From the NCBI GenBank assembly GCA_964593905.1, contig CAZQLE010000041.1:1-23318 (forward strand): a stretch of DNA of 23,318 nt, given 5' to 3'. Numbering within the stretch: the first letter of the stretch is position 1; each line of letters opens with the position of its first letter. Below the pieces are notes generated by a model. That model saw nothing but the letters and a program-made list of their open reading frames with translations, ran no database searches and was not told the DNA's origin. Shown here piece by piece: positions 6,493-14,313 of this stretch. Source of the stretch: CAZQLE01 sp964593905. GTDB lineage: Bacteria; Chloroflexota; Anaerolineae; Anaerolineales; Anaerolineaceae. Position numbers and translations under genes: made by a program.

Positions 6493-8286
6493 ATGACACA
6501 GACCCATACTTTTGATGTCATCATTATTGGCGGCGGTGGCGCTGGTTTGATGGCTGCCCTGTATGCCTCGCGGACAGCCAACACGGCGGTCATCAGTAAG
6601 CTGTATCCTTCGCGCTCGCACACCGGGGCCGCTCAGGGCGGCATCGGCGCGGCGCTGGGCAACCTTGAAGAAGATCATCCTGAATGGCATGCCTTTGACA
6701 CGGTCAAAGGTTCTGATTATCTGGGGGATCAGGATGCGATTGAGTTTATGTGCCAGGAGGCTGTGCAATCGGTTTATGATCTGGAACACATGGGTTTGCC
6801 TTTTTCGCGCACTGAAGACGGCCGAATTGCCCAGCGGCCGTTTGGCGGGCACACCAATAATGTCACCGGAAAGCCTGTGCGGCGCTCCTGTTATGCGGCT
6901 GACCGCACCGGGCATATGATCTTGCAAACCCTTTATCAGCAGTGCATCCGCAATAAAACCCGCTTTTTCGACGAATTTCAGGTGATTGAGCTGCTGGTGG
7001 AAGATGGCCGGGCCGCCGGCGCTGTGGCGATTGAGCAGGCGACCGGTGAGCTGCATGTCTTTCATGCCAAAGCCGTGGTGATCGCAACCGGCGGACATGG
7101 CCGAATGTGGGAGATTACCTCCAACGCCTATGCTTATACGGGCGATGGCGCTGCGCTGGTCTTGCGCAAAGGGCTGCCGCTGGAAGATATGGAGTTTTTT
7201 CAGTTTCATCCGACCGGAATTTACAAGCTGGGTATTTTGATCACTGAAGCGGTGCGCGGGGAGGGTGGAATTTTGCTCAACAGTGAGGGAGAGCGTTTTA
7301 TGGAGCGCTACGCCCCGCGGGTGAAAGACCTGGCCTCGCGCGATGTGATCAGCCGGGCGATTTATCTTGAAACCCGGGCCGGCCGGGATATTAATCACCA
7401 GCGCTATATGTATCTGGATGCCCGCCCCGAGGTGATTAATCACTATGCCGAGCTGGACGGGCGCACCCGGCCCGATGGATCGCCGTATCGTGTGACGGCT
7501 GAAGAAATTCTGAGCAAGATCCCGGATATTGCCGATTTTTGCCGCACCTATCTGGGTGTGGACCCGGTGAAAGAACCCATGCCGGTGCAGCCGACCGCGC
7601 ATTATGCCATGGGGGGCATTCCGACCGACAAGATGGCCAGGGTGGTGGTCGATGATCAGAACACGGTTTTCCCTGGTCTGTTTGCGGCAGGGGAGTGCGC
7701 CTGTGTTTCGGTGCACGGCGCAAACCGGTTGGGCACCAATTCGCTGGTAGATTTGATTGTCTTTGGCAAATATGCGGGTCTGGGCGCCGCTGAATATGCG
7801 CTGGGGGTAGAGATGCCCCGTTTGCCGGTGGATGCGATGGGCATGGCTTTATCTCAGGTGAGCACCTTGAAAACGGGCAGCGGCAAAGAGAACGCCGCCC
7901 GCCTTGGTGTGGAGTTGAAAAAGGTCATGTTTGATGATGTGGGCGTTTTTCGCACGGCCGAGGGCTTGCAAAATGCGGTTGAAAAAGTTGCCGAACTCCG
8001 CGAAAGATTTAAGGATGTGCGCATTCAGGATAGTGGAAAAATCTTCAATATGGATTTGTTGAACACCTGGGAGCTGGGTTGTCTGCTGGACCTGGCGCAG
8101 GTCACCGCCGTAGCTGCTCTGGCCCGCACCGAGAGCCGCGGAGCGCATGCCCGCGAAGATTACCCCAACCGCGATGATCAAAACTGGTTAAAACACAGCC
8201 TGGCCTGGATGGATCAAAACGGCGTGCGGCTGGGGAGCAAACCGGTTGTCATCACCCGCTATCAGCCCAAAGAGCGCACTTATTAA
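6493..8286 (+). CDS. sdhA: Succinate dehydrogenase flavoprotein subunit SdhA
   Basis: Catalytic subunit that oxidises succinate to fumarate with covalent FAD. At 597 residues the length is normal. Visible landmarks are the dinucleotide-binding GGGGAGLMAAL (13-23), His43 in RSHTGAAQGG (the residue that carries the FAD), the FQFHPTG box (236-242, His239), REGEGG-like RGEGGILLNSEGERF (255-269), active-site Arg288 in RDVISRA, His370 in TAHYAMGGIPTD, and the FAAGECACVSVHGANRLGTNSL cap-to-FAD segment split by Gly400. AAGGAG (6481-6486) sits 6 bases before the ATG. Several long antisense frames over this gene are shadows of its codon bias. It lies between sdhD and sdhB in the CDAB order. Confidence 0.98.
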   Translation: MTQTHTFDVIIIGGGGAGLMAALYASRTANTAVISKLYPSRSHTGAAQGGIGAALGNLEEDHPEWHAFDTVKGSDYLGDQDAIEFMCQEAVQSVYDLEHMGLPFSRTEDGRIAQRPFGGHTNNVTGKPVRRSCYAADRTGHMILQTLYQQCIRNKTRFFDEFQVIELLVEDGRAAGAVAIEQATGELHVFHAKAVVIATGGHGRMWEITSNAYAYTGDGAALVLRKGLPLEDMEFFQFHPTGIYKLGILITEAVRGEGGILLNSEGERFMERYAPRVKDLASRDVISRAIYLETRAGRDINHQRYMYLDARPEVINHYAELDGRTRPDGSPYRVTAEEILSKIPDIADFCRTYLGVDPVKEPMPVQPTAHYAMGGIPTDKMARVVVDDQNTVFPGLFAAGECACVSVHGANRLGTNSLVDLIVFGKYAGLGAAEYALGVEMPRLPVDAMGMALSQVSTLKTGSGKENAARLGVELKKVMFDDVGVFRTAEGLQNAVEKVAELRERFKDVRIQDSGKIFNMDLLNTWELGCLLDLAQVTAVAALARTESRGAHAREDYPNRDDQNWLKHSLAWMDQNGVRLGSKPVVITRYQPKERTY

Positions 8287-8301
8287 CCCCCGGAGGTTGT
8301 G

Positions 8302-9012
8302 ATGGAGATTAGCTTACGCGTATATCGTTATCAGCCTGAATCGGGCCAACCTGCTTATTACGATACCTTTCAGGTCACTGCTGAACCGACCGACCGGGTA
8401 TTGGATGTGCTTGAAGCTGTGCGCGGCTATATGGATGGCACTCTGGCCTTCCGCCGCTCTTGTGGACACGGGGTGTGCGGGTCGGATGCCATGCGTATTA
8501 ATGGGCGCAACCGGCTGGCCTGCAAGGTGTTGGTGCGGGATCTTAATTCGACCACCATCACGGTGGAGCCGCTGCTGGGTCTGGCAGTGGTGAAAGACCT
8601 GGTGGTGGATATGAAGCCGTTTTTTGATCATTACAAATCGGTGCTGCCGTACCTGGTTAACGACGAGCCGCTGCCGGCGGATGGCAAAGAGCGCCTGCAA
8701 AGCCCGGTGCAGCGTGAGCGCTTTGATGACACCACCAAGTGCATTCTGTGTGCGGCCTGCACCACCTCTTGCCCGTCCTTCTGGAGCAATGGGGCCTATG
8801 TGGGTCCGGCGGCCATTGTTAACGCCCACCGTTTCATTTATGACAGCCGCGACCGCGCCGGGGCAGAGCGGTTGAAGATTTTATCTGATCAGTTTGGCGT
8901 GTGGCGCTGCCGCACGGCCTTCAACTGCACCGAGGCCTGCCCGCGCGAAATTGAGGTGACGCGGGCCATTGCCGAGGTGAAGCAGGCCATCACCAAAGGC
9001 AAGATCGAATAA
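8302..9012 (+). CDS. sdhB: Succinate dehydrogenase iron-sulfur subunit SdhB
   Basis: Carries electrons from SdhA flavin to quinone through three Fe-S clusters. The 236-residue protein has an N-terminal ferredoxin domain with Cys54, Cys59, Asp62 and Cys74 for the [2Fe-2S] cluster. Asp replaces the third Cys, as in E. coli SdhB. The C-terminal domain has Cys147, Cys150, Cys153 and Cys213 for [4Fe-4S], and Cys157, Cys203 and Cys209 for [3Fe-4S]. The ATG at 8302 has GGAGG (8292-8296) 5 bases upstream; the GTG at 8299 is one codon earlier and less likely. It is the last gene of the operon and converges on groEL, with hairpins between them. Confidence 0.97.
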   Translation: MEISLRVYRYQPESGQPAYYDTFQVTAEPTDRVLDVLEAVRGYMDGTLAFRRSCGHGVCGSDAMRINGRNRLACKVLVRDLNSTTITVEPLLGLAVVKDLVVDMKPFFDHYKSVLPYLVNDEPLPADGKERLQSPVQRERFDDTTKCILCAACTTSCPSFWSNGAYVGPAAIVNAHRFIYDSRDRAGAERLKILSDQFGVWRCRTAFNCTEACPREIEVTRAIAEVKQAITKGKIE

Positions 9013-9039
9013 AAATCATCAAAGTGTGGGATGCAGACC

Positions 9040-9073
9040 GGGGCGCAATCGCCCCCCCGCGGGGTGTGATTGC
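9040..9073 (+). other. GC-rich hairpin pair after sdhB
   Basis: Two overlapping, mutually exclusive stem-loops can form here. GGGGCG-CAAT-CGCCCC spans 9040-9055, and GCAATC (9045-9050) can instead pair with GATTGC (9068-9073) around an inner CCCC/GGGG stem. No T-run follows either form, so this is not a standard terminator by itself. It may protect the 3' end of the sdh transcript. Confidence 0.4.
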
Positions 9074-9087
9074 TGTGAGCTGGCAAT

Positions 9088-9130
9088 AAAAAAACTGCGG
9101 CAGGTTTTTACGCCTGCCGCAGTCTGTTTT
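9088..9130 (-). terminator. Intrinsic terminator of groESL, possibly bidirectional
   Basis: A perfect 11-base stem, ACTGCGGCAGG (9094-9104) with CCTGCCGCAGT (9113-9123), has an 8-base loop. On the minus strand it is followed by seven T residues (plus-strand A-run 9088-9094), a classic terminator 20-odd bases after the groEL stop. On the plus strand it is followed by CTGTTTT, so it may also stop sdh transcripts. Confidence 0.88.
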
Positions 9131-9143
9131 ATACAGCTAAATT

Positions 9144-10772
9144 TTAGTATTCGGGCATCGGAGCCGGAGCGGGTTTTTGCGGCTCGGGCTTGTCTGCGAT
9201 CAGGGCTTCGGTGGTCAGGATCATGGCTGCGATGGAGGCAGCATTTTCCAGAGCGCCGCGGGTCACTTTGGCGGGGTCGATCACGCCGCCTTTGACCATG
9301 TCCATGTACTCATCGCGGAGCACATCGTAACCGATCTTGCCAGAGCCTTCGCGTTTCTGGGCCTGACGGATGTTTTCGACCACGACAGAGCCATCTTTGC
9401 CGGCATTTTCGGCGATCTTGCGCATGGGAACTTCAAGGGCCTTGCGCACGATGTTGACGCCGATCTGTTCGTCTGCGTTGCCCATCTTCAGGTCAGCCAG
9501 GGAGGGAACTGCGTTCAGCAGAGCCACACCGCCGCCGGGGACGATGCCTTCTTCAACAGCAGCGCGGGTCGCCGACAGAGCGTCTTCCACACGGTGCTTC
9601 TTTTCTTTCAGTTCGGTCTCGGTGGCAGCGCCAACACGGATGATGGCAACGCCGCCCGACATCTTGGCCAGACGTTCCTGCAACTTTTCGCGATCATAGT
9701 CGCTGGTGGTCTTGTCGATTTCAACGCGGATCTGATCGATGCGGCCGCGGATTTCGCTGTCTTTGCCTTTGCCGCCGACGATGGTGGTGTTGTCTTTGTC
9801 GGAGACGATCTTTTCACAGCGGCCCAGGTCTGAGAGCACGGTGGTTTCCAGCTTGCGGCCGGTTTCTTCCGAGATCACCTGCGCACCGGTGAGGGTCGCA
9901 ATATCCTGCAGCATGGCCTTGCGGCGGTCGCCAAAGCCGGGGGCTTTCACAGCCAACACATTGAGCATACCGCGCAGTTTGTTCAGCACGAGGGTCGCCA
10001 GGGCTTCGCCGTCTACATCTTCTGCGATGATGACCAGTTCGCGTTTGCCGATCTGGACGAGTTTTTCGAGTACGGGGACGATATCCTGAGCAGCCGAGAT
10101 CTTCTTGTCGTAGATCAGGATGTAAGGATCGGCGATGGAAGCTTCCATGTGATCGGAATCGGTGATGAAATAGGCCGAGATATAGCCGCGGTCAAACTGC
10201 ATACCTTCAACATATTCGGTTTCGAATTCCAGACCCTTGGATTCTTCAACGGTGATGACGCCGTCTTTACCAACTTTGTCCATGACCTCAGCGATCAGCT
10301 CGCCGATGGTGCGGTCCTGGGCCGAAATGGAAGCGACATTGGCAATGTCTTCTTTCGATTCGATCGAGATTGCCTGACCTTTGATCGCATCGGCAACAGC
10401 TTTCGAGGCTGCTTCGATACCGCGTTTGAGCAGCATCGGGTTGGCGCCGGCGGCCAGGGTCTTCAGGCCTTCATTGACAATCGCGTGGGCCAGAACGGTC
10501 GAGGTGGTGGTGCCATCACCAGCGATATCGTTCGTCTTGGTGGCTGCTTCTTTGAGGAGCTGCGCGCCCATGTTCTCAAACGCATCTTCCAGCTCAATTT
10601 CTTTGGCAACGGTCACACCATCGTGGGTGATGGTGGGGGAGCCGAATTTGCGATCGATCGCCACATTGCGGCCTTTGGGGCCGAGGGTGGTCGCAACTGC
10701 AGTTGCAACGGTATCAATACCGGTCTTCAGTTTGCGGCGGGCTTCTTCACCGAAAACGAGTTGCTTAGCCAT
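9144..10772 (-). CDS. groL: Chaperonin GroEL
   Basis: The 60-kDa chaperonin that folds proteins with GroES. At 542 residues, with all conserved parts: the TLGPKGRNV segment (29-37), THDGVTVAKEIEL (49-61) with Asp51, the ATP-binding GDGTTT (85-90), and the C-terminal equatorial part with GVALLN and the RGALENAASIAAMILTTEALI segment. The ATG on the minus strand is preceded by GGAG. It lies 36 bases downstream of groES in the same operon. One unusual point is the tail: it ends in a proline-rich KPEPQKPAPAPMPEY, without the Gly-Gly-Met repeats common in many GroEL proteins. Long plus-strand frames opposite it are shadows. The operon appears to be under CIRCE control from upstream of groES. Confidence 0.98.
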   Translation of the reverse strand: MAKQLVFGEEARRKLKTGIDTVATAVATTLGPKGRNVAIDRKFGSPTITHDGVTVAKEIELEDAFENMGAQLLKEAATKTNDIAGDGTTTSTVLAHAIVNEGLKTLAAGANPMLLKRGIEAASKAVADAIKGQAISIESKEDIANVASISAQDRTIGELIAEVMDKVGKDGVITVEESKGLEFETEYVEGMQFDRGYISAYFITDSDHMEASIADPYILIYDKKISAAQDIVPVLEKLVQIGKRELVIIAEDVDGEALATLVLNKLRGMLNVLAVKAPGFGDRRKAMLQDIATLTGAQVISEETGRKLETTVLSDLGRCEKIVSDKDNTTIVGGKGKDSEIRGRIDQIRVEIDKTTSDYDREKLQERLAKMSGGVAIIRVGAATETELKEKKHRVEDALSATRAAVEEGIVPGGGVALLNAVPSLADLKMGNADEQIGVNIVRKALEVPMRKIAENAGKDGSVVVENIRQAQKREGSGKIGYDVLRDEYMDMVKGGVIDPAKVTRGALENAASIAAMILTTEALIADKPEPQKPAPAPMPEY

Positions 10773-10808
10773 AGGTATATTTCTCCTTCAGAAGTTCAAA
10801 AAAGTGAA

Positions 10809-11105
10809 TTACTCTTCAACAATCGCCAGCAGATCGCTCTCGCGCAGGATCAGCAGCTTCTTGCCGTCGATTTTAATTTCGGTGCCAGCATACTTGGCAA
10901 ACAATACCGTGTCAGCGGTGTTGACATCCATGGGGATGTGTTTCCCGTCTTCATCGCGATCGCCAGGGCCGGTAGCCACAACTTTACCCTTCTGGGGTTT
11001 TTCTTTTGCGGTTTCGGGCAGGACGATACCACCAGCGGTAACATCTTCGCTTTCGATCGGTTCGACGACCACGCGGCTGCCGAGGGGTTTAAGTTTCATT
11101 GCCAT
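10809..11105 (-). CDS. groS: Co-chaperonin GroES
   Basis: The 10-kDa lid of the GroEL chamber. The 98-residue protein begins MAMKLKPLGSRVVVEP and contains the mobile-loop region with TAGGIVLPETAKEKPQ and the C-terminal strand with LRESDLLAIVE, all typical. Start choice: on the minus strand AGGAGG (11117-11112) is 6 bases before the ATG at 11105; the frame could open two codons earlier with TTG (11111), and an internal ATG lies at 11099. It is the first gene of the groESL operon, with a promoter and a perfect CIRCE inverted repeat just upstream. Confidence 0.97.
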   Translation of the reverse strand: MAMKLKPLGSRVVVEPIESEDVTAGGIVLPETAKEKPQKGKVVATGPGDRDEDGKHIPMDVNTADTVLFAKYAGTEIKIDGKKLLILRESDLLAIVEE

Positions 11106-11150
11106 TTCCAACCTCCTGAATAGGATTATCAGAGAATTTGTTTCAATCGG

Positions 11151-11177
11151 TTAGCACTCGCATGTAATGAGTGCTAA
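11151..11177 (-). promoter_or_regulatory. CIRCE operator (HrcA-binding site)
   Basis: A perfect match to the CIRCE consensus: TTAGCACTC (11151-11159), nine spacer bases, GAGTGCTAA (11169-11177). It lies between the predicted groES transcript start and the ribosome site, the normal place for repression by HrcA, which is relieved on heat shock. hrcA itself is not in this window. Confidence 0.95.
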
Positions 11178-11187
11178 ACCGTTGCGA

Positions 11188-11216
11188 ATAATACCTGTCT
11201 TTCGTATGAAAGTCAA
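11188..11216 (-). promoter_or_regulatory. Predicted sigma-70 type promoter of groESL
   Basis: On the minus strand, TTGACT (plus 11216-11211) and TATTAT (plus 11193-11188) are separated by exactly 17 bases. The predicted start near 11181 places the CIRCE repeat in the first bases of the transcript. Confidence 0.8.
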
Positions 11217-11317
11217 GGCATTCTCTTATTCTCTTATAAAATTCTGACAAAAGTTTTGCCGGGTTTAAGAGGCCCTGTCTGCCAGTGGTGAGAGCGGGCA
11301 ATTGCGGCCCAACAGCA

Positions 11318-12469
11318 TCACGGAATGGCAATCTCCAGGTCGTCAAAACAGGCGCCAAAATATGCGCCGTCTACGGGGGTGCCTGTTTCCAGTGCGCCGG
11401 TATATAACCCGGCTTGCCCCCGGTCTTCCGGTTTCTGATCAATAAAGGCCGGGTCAGCCCACCATCCGTTAATTCGGATTCCGGCCTGACTTTCGATGCA
11501 ATAAATTTCGATGTCATAGCGGCCGTCTTTGGGCGGCGCAATATTTTCAACAGGCTGCCAGCCATACGAGAGCGGTTCCACCCCGGTGCGGGTCACCCTG
11601 TCGATGGAATAGGCTTTGTAATAAGGGCTGAATTTTACAACCACCACCCGATCGCCGGCGTCGCGACAGGTGGCGCCGATGCTGCCTGGCTGTTCAGCGG
11701 GGACAACCGAGAATTTCAGATAAACATCCTGCGACCGCTCCAGGGTTTCCGATTTGCTGGCGCGGCCAATTCCGGGCTTTAGAATGTCGATGCAATACTT
11801 GCCCTGCTGCGTATATTGAAACAGGGCATCTCGTGTGACGCCGCGGGGAAAGATATATTTTTCTCCGTCGAAATGATCGGTGAGGACAGGGCTGGCCGTC
11901 CAATCGGGCAGCAGGGGGGCGATGAGAGGCGATTGGGTTGGCTGTTGTTGTGGCTTTGCAAAACTAAGCGGCGGTCTCCCCATTAACAGATAAACCAGCA
12001 CCGCGCTGGAAGTGAGAATAAACACAATTTCAGCGATCAACAAAAACCATTGCCAGCCGCTCACCTTGGGAGGCGGGGGCGGCATCCTTTTTTCGGTGGG
12101 CACCTGCCAGGGGCCGGCCACCTTTGCGGGTCTGGGAGCGGTTGGGGGTGAGATTCTTACCGGCTGGGTTTGGGTGATCGATTGATTTTGGTCGGACTGT
12201 GGTTCACCAGAAGCAGCCGGGGCTGAACTGGGGGGCTCGTCGGGGTCGGGCTGCGCGGCCGGTTCTTCAATTTCTTCGAGCCAGGCAAATTCATCCGGCT
12301 CAGAAATCGGTTCCGGCAATGCGGTAGTAGATTCGGCCCCGGAGATCAGCGCATCTGTGGCGGAGGAGGGGTTGGAACCCGGTATGGATTGGTGGCAGAT
12401 GGGACATTTTGTTTCTCCTGGCCAGATCACATTCCCACAGTTTGGGCAGGTACCACTGCTCTCAGTCAT
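11318..12469 (-). CDS. Membrane-anchored zinc-ribbon protein with beta-rich C-terminal domain
   Basis: A 383-residue protein of unknown function. The N-terminus has a zinc ribbon with CxxC pairs at Cys8/Cys11 and Cys22/Cys25. A long, low-complexity, acidic and then Pro-rich linker follows (about 30-136), with one membrane helix at about 141-163. The C-terminal 200 residues are rich in aromatic residues and beta strands. Its FDGEKYIFPRG start, the strand pattern and the final FDDLEIAIP resemble the jelly-roll/LamG-like modules seen in extracytoplasmic proteins, a loose comparison made by eye. The topology would put the zinc ribbon inside and the beta domain outside the cell. GGAGGGG just before the ATG is a strong ribosome site, and a promoter lies upstream at 12568-12596. 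It follows three related membrane-protein genes on the same strand. Confidence 0.7.
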   Translation of the reverse strand: MTESSGTCPNCGNVIWPGETKCPICHQSIPGSNPSSATDALISGAESTTALPEPISEPDEFAWLEEIEEPAAQPDPDEPPSSAPAASGEPQSDQNQSITQTQPVRISPPTAPRPAKVAGPWQVPTEKRMPPPPPKVSGWQWFLLIAEIVFILTSSAVLVYLLMGRPPLSFAKPQQQPTQSPLIAPLLPDWTASPVLTDHFDGEKYIFPRGVTRDALFQYTQQGKYCIDILKPGIGRASKSETLERSQDVYLKFSVVPAEQPGSIGATCRDAGDRVVVVKFSPYYKAYSIDRVTRTGVEPLSYGWQPVENIAPPKDGRYDIEIYCIESQAGIRINGWWADPAFIDQKPEDRGQAGLYTGALETGTPVDGAYFGACFDDLEIAIP

Positions 12470-12519
12470 CGCACCCCTCCAGACATTTAATGGCAGACAG
12501 ATTCCAAGGAACCCTTAAA

Positions 12520-12541
12520 CCTTCCGATCCATTGCGGAAGG
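12520..12541 (-). other. Short hairpin in the leader of the zinc-ribbon gene
   Basis: CCTTCCG (12520-12526) and CGGAAGG (12535-12541) form a 7-base stem with an 8-base loop. It lies between the predicted start of transcription near 12561 and the ATG at 12469. There is no T-run, so it is more likely a leader structure than a terminator. Confidence 0.35.
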
Positions 12542-12567
12542 CGTCGGGTCTGCGATCATCTGCCTTT

Positions 12568-12596
12568 ATTATGCTGTTGTTTTTGGAGAAAATCAA
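12568..12596 (-). promoter_or_regulatory. Predicted promoter of the 383-residue zinc-ribbon gene
   Basis: On the minus strand, TTGATT (plus 12596-12591) and CATAAT (plus 12573-12568) are separated by 17 bases. The predicted start is near 12561, giving a leader of about 90 bases. It suggests that this gene can be expressed apart from the upstream TPR genes. Confidence 0.5.
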
Positions 12597-12638
12597 TAAA
12601 GAAAGTACTGTGGTTTAAGCGGGTGCGTTGCCAGTGGG

Positions 12639-12953
12639 CTAATTGGTGCGCATCAGCGCCAGCAGCCCCATTGCAAGACAGGCACACAACAGCGCTGCTG
12701 CCACCAGGGCAAAGCTAATCCAGAACACGGGCTTAAGAACAGTGGGCCGGCGCAGCGGAATTTGTGGACCGGGTGTCGGTTCCCAGGTTTCGGCCGGAGC
12801 AGGTTGAATGATCTCGACCATTTCCTGGTCAAAGTTTTGCGGTCTGAATTCTTCTTTTTTGAACACTCTGCCGCAATACAGACAGGCACTCCCTTTTGCT
12901 GGCAAGGGCGCGCCGCAGGCTTCGCAATGGCTGGTCTGGTGGGGTGTTGTCAT
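12639..12953 (-). CDS. Small membrane zinc-ribbon protein
   Basis: A 104-residue protein with a zinc ribbon at its start (Cys10/Cys13 and Cys24/Cys27), an acidic and Pro-rich middle, and a single C-terminal membrane helix (about 74-98) that also contains two Cys. The short tail after the helix is LMRTN. GGAGG sits 4 bases before the ATG on the minus strand, and the gene begins 13 bases after the TPR gene, so it is probably the third gene of that operon. The design (zinc ribbon plus one helix) is a shortened version of the neighbouring 383-residue protein without its outer domain. The function is unknown; a link to the TPR proteins as a membrane-associated complex is only inferred from position. 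Confidence 0.7.
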   Translation of the reverse strand: MTTPHQTSHCEACGAPLPAKGSACLYCGRVFKKEEFRPQNFDQEMVEIIQPAPAETWEPTPGPQIPLRRPTVLKPVFWISFALVAAALLCACLAMGLLALMRTN

Positions 12954-12966
12954 GTTTCCTCCACCC

Positions 12967-14310
12967 CTATTTTACCGTATAGCCGAAGGAACGGCAGATT
13001 TGCTCGCTGGGTTCGATAATGGACATGATCACCGTATCTTCCGAAAAGCCCTTACGCACCTGGTCGAGAATCGCGGTGGCTTCTTCGCAATAATCCATCC
13101 CTTTTTGGCGGGGGCGGTACATGCCTGCCAGCGCCGAACCATAGGTATAGTAGTAGACCACCGTGGTTGAAGAGAGGGGCAGCCCGGTCAGGGTGATTTG
13201 GGGTGCGGTTGGGTCTTCACAGTCTCGCCGCACGGCACAGCTTTCTTCGGGTGGGCAGCCGCGGATGGCGCATTTTAGCGCCGGAATGGCCGATTCATAG
13301 TTGCGTGCCTTAAAGTACACCACGCCGAGCGCGGCATAGGTATCTTGGTTGTAGGGGTTAAACTGCAACCCTTTGCGGGTATTCAATGACGCGGCAAAAA
13401 AGTCACCGGTCTGTGAGTAGGTTTTTCCGATGGCCAGATAGGGCAGTGGGTCGCGGACCCCCAGTTGTTCGTTAATTGTGGCCGCCTGCGAAAAGTAATT
13501 CAGGGCTTCATCATAGCGTTTGAGCTGACGAAAATTAACCCCGATGGCGATATGCAAAAAGGTTAATTTGGGGTTGATCTCCAGCGCGCGTTGATATTCT
13601 TCAATGGCCCGGCCATAATTGCCAAGCGTTTCTTGCAGGGTGCCGTTAACACGGTGCACATCCATAAAAGAATCACCCTGCTCCAGCGCCTGGGCCATTA
13701 ATTGTTCGGCACGGGTGTAATTGGCCTGATCGAGCATAATTTCTGCAAAATAAGCCATAGCCAGCGCGTTTTTGTTGTTCAGTTGCAGCGCGCGGGTGGC
13801 CTCTTGTTCGGCCTCGGCAATAAATGTGCTGCGCTGATCGCCGGCCAGCACAGGGTTTGAATTCCAGTCCAGCGTCAGGGCGCGAATGGCGTGTGCGTCA
13901 CTTTCTTCGGGGGCAAGTTCAACCGCCTTTGTGGCAGTCTCCAACGCTTCGGTGAGGCGGTCCTTTTTTTCCTGGTCGGTGGTCATGTTCGCCGAAGAAT
14001 AAACCATGATGCGCGCCAGTTCGGATAATATTTTGGCGTTATCGGGGTCAAGCTCCAGGGCCTTGCGGTAGGCTTCAATAGATTTTGGCAGGTTGCCGGC
14101 TACGAAATAGGTCTCACCTTCCAGCGCAAATGAGTTGGAAGCGCGGGTGGGGTAGGGCGTGGGGAGGAATGGCGATTGGATTTGGTCTGATTCGACGCTG
14201 CGCAGCAAGAATACCGCCAACACCACCATCCCTAACAGGATGAGGATGCGGGTCGGATTCGAATGGCTGCGGTTGCGGCGGAAAGTGATGTTTTTTCCGG
14301 TCAGGTTCAT
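12967..14310 (-). CDS. Membrane-anchored TPR-repeat protein (second of a tandem pair)
   Basis: A 447-residue protein with a basic N-terminus (RRNRSHSNPTR), one membrane helix (about 21-37), a Pro/Thr linker (45-57), and TPR-type helical repeats from about 60 to 345. Clear repeat units include the one ending ALELDPDNA (84-92) and the one with EYQRALEINPK (238-248). The positive N-terminus predicts that the TPR part is outside the cytoplasm. It is a paralogue of the upstream gene: both share the TPR order, a conserved GLPL segment and a C-terminal Cys pair with identical spacing (Cys408/Cys439). This copy has an extra Cys-rich insert with Cys347, 352, 358 and 364. The start overlaps closely with the end of the upstream gene (stop and ATG 3 bases apart), so translation is coupled. 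The binding partner is unknown. Confidence 0.8.
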   Translation of the reverse strand: MNLTGKNITFRRNRSHSNPTRILILLGMVVLAVFLLRSVESDQIQSPFLPTPYPTRASNSFALEGETYFVAGNLPKSIEAYRKALELDPDNAKILSELARIMVYSSANMTTDQEKKDRLTEALETATKAVELAPEESDAHAIRALTLDWNSNPVLAGDQRSTFIAEAEQEATRALQLNNKNALAMAYFAEIMLDQANYTRAEQLMAQALEQGDSFMDVHRVNGTLQETLGNYGRAIEEYQRALEINPKLTFLHIAIGVNFRQLKRYDEALNYFSQAATINEQLGVRDPLPYLAIGKTYSQTGDFFAASLNTRKGLQFNPYNQDTYAALGVVYFKARNYESAIPALKCAIRGCPPEESCAVRRDCEDPTAPQITLTGLPLSSTTVVYYYTYGSALAGMYRPRQKGMDYCEEATAILDQVRKGFSEDTVIMSIIEPSEQICRSFGYTVK

Positions 14311-14313
14311 TCA

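Noticed and set aside
6019..7716. A 565-codon open frame on the minus strand opposite sdhC/sdhD/sdhA
   Set aside because: It lies antisense to three well-supported sdh genes, has no recognisable domain and is rich in His, Arg and Pro, as expected for a reverse-frame shadow of GC-biased codons.
8302..9012. Missing third cysteine (Asp62) of the SdhB [2Fe-2S] site as a defect
   Set aside because: The same Cys-to-Asp replacement is found in active E. coli SdhB, so it is normal for this group.
10149..11123. A 324-codon open frame on the plus strand opposite groEL/groES
   Set aside because: Antisense to two certain chaperonin genes, low-complexity Phe/Gly/Asp-rich product without a motif; a codon-bias shadow.
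11222..11238. Tandem TTCTCTTA repeat upstream of the groESL promoter
   Set aside because: Only two 8-base copies in AT-rich sequence, with no defined relation to the promoter; probably chance.
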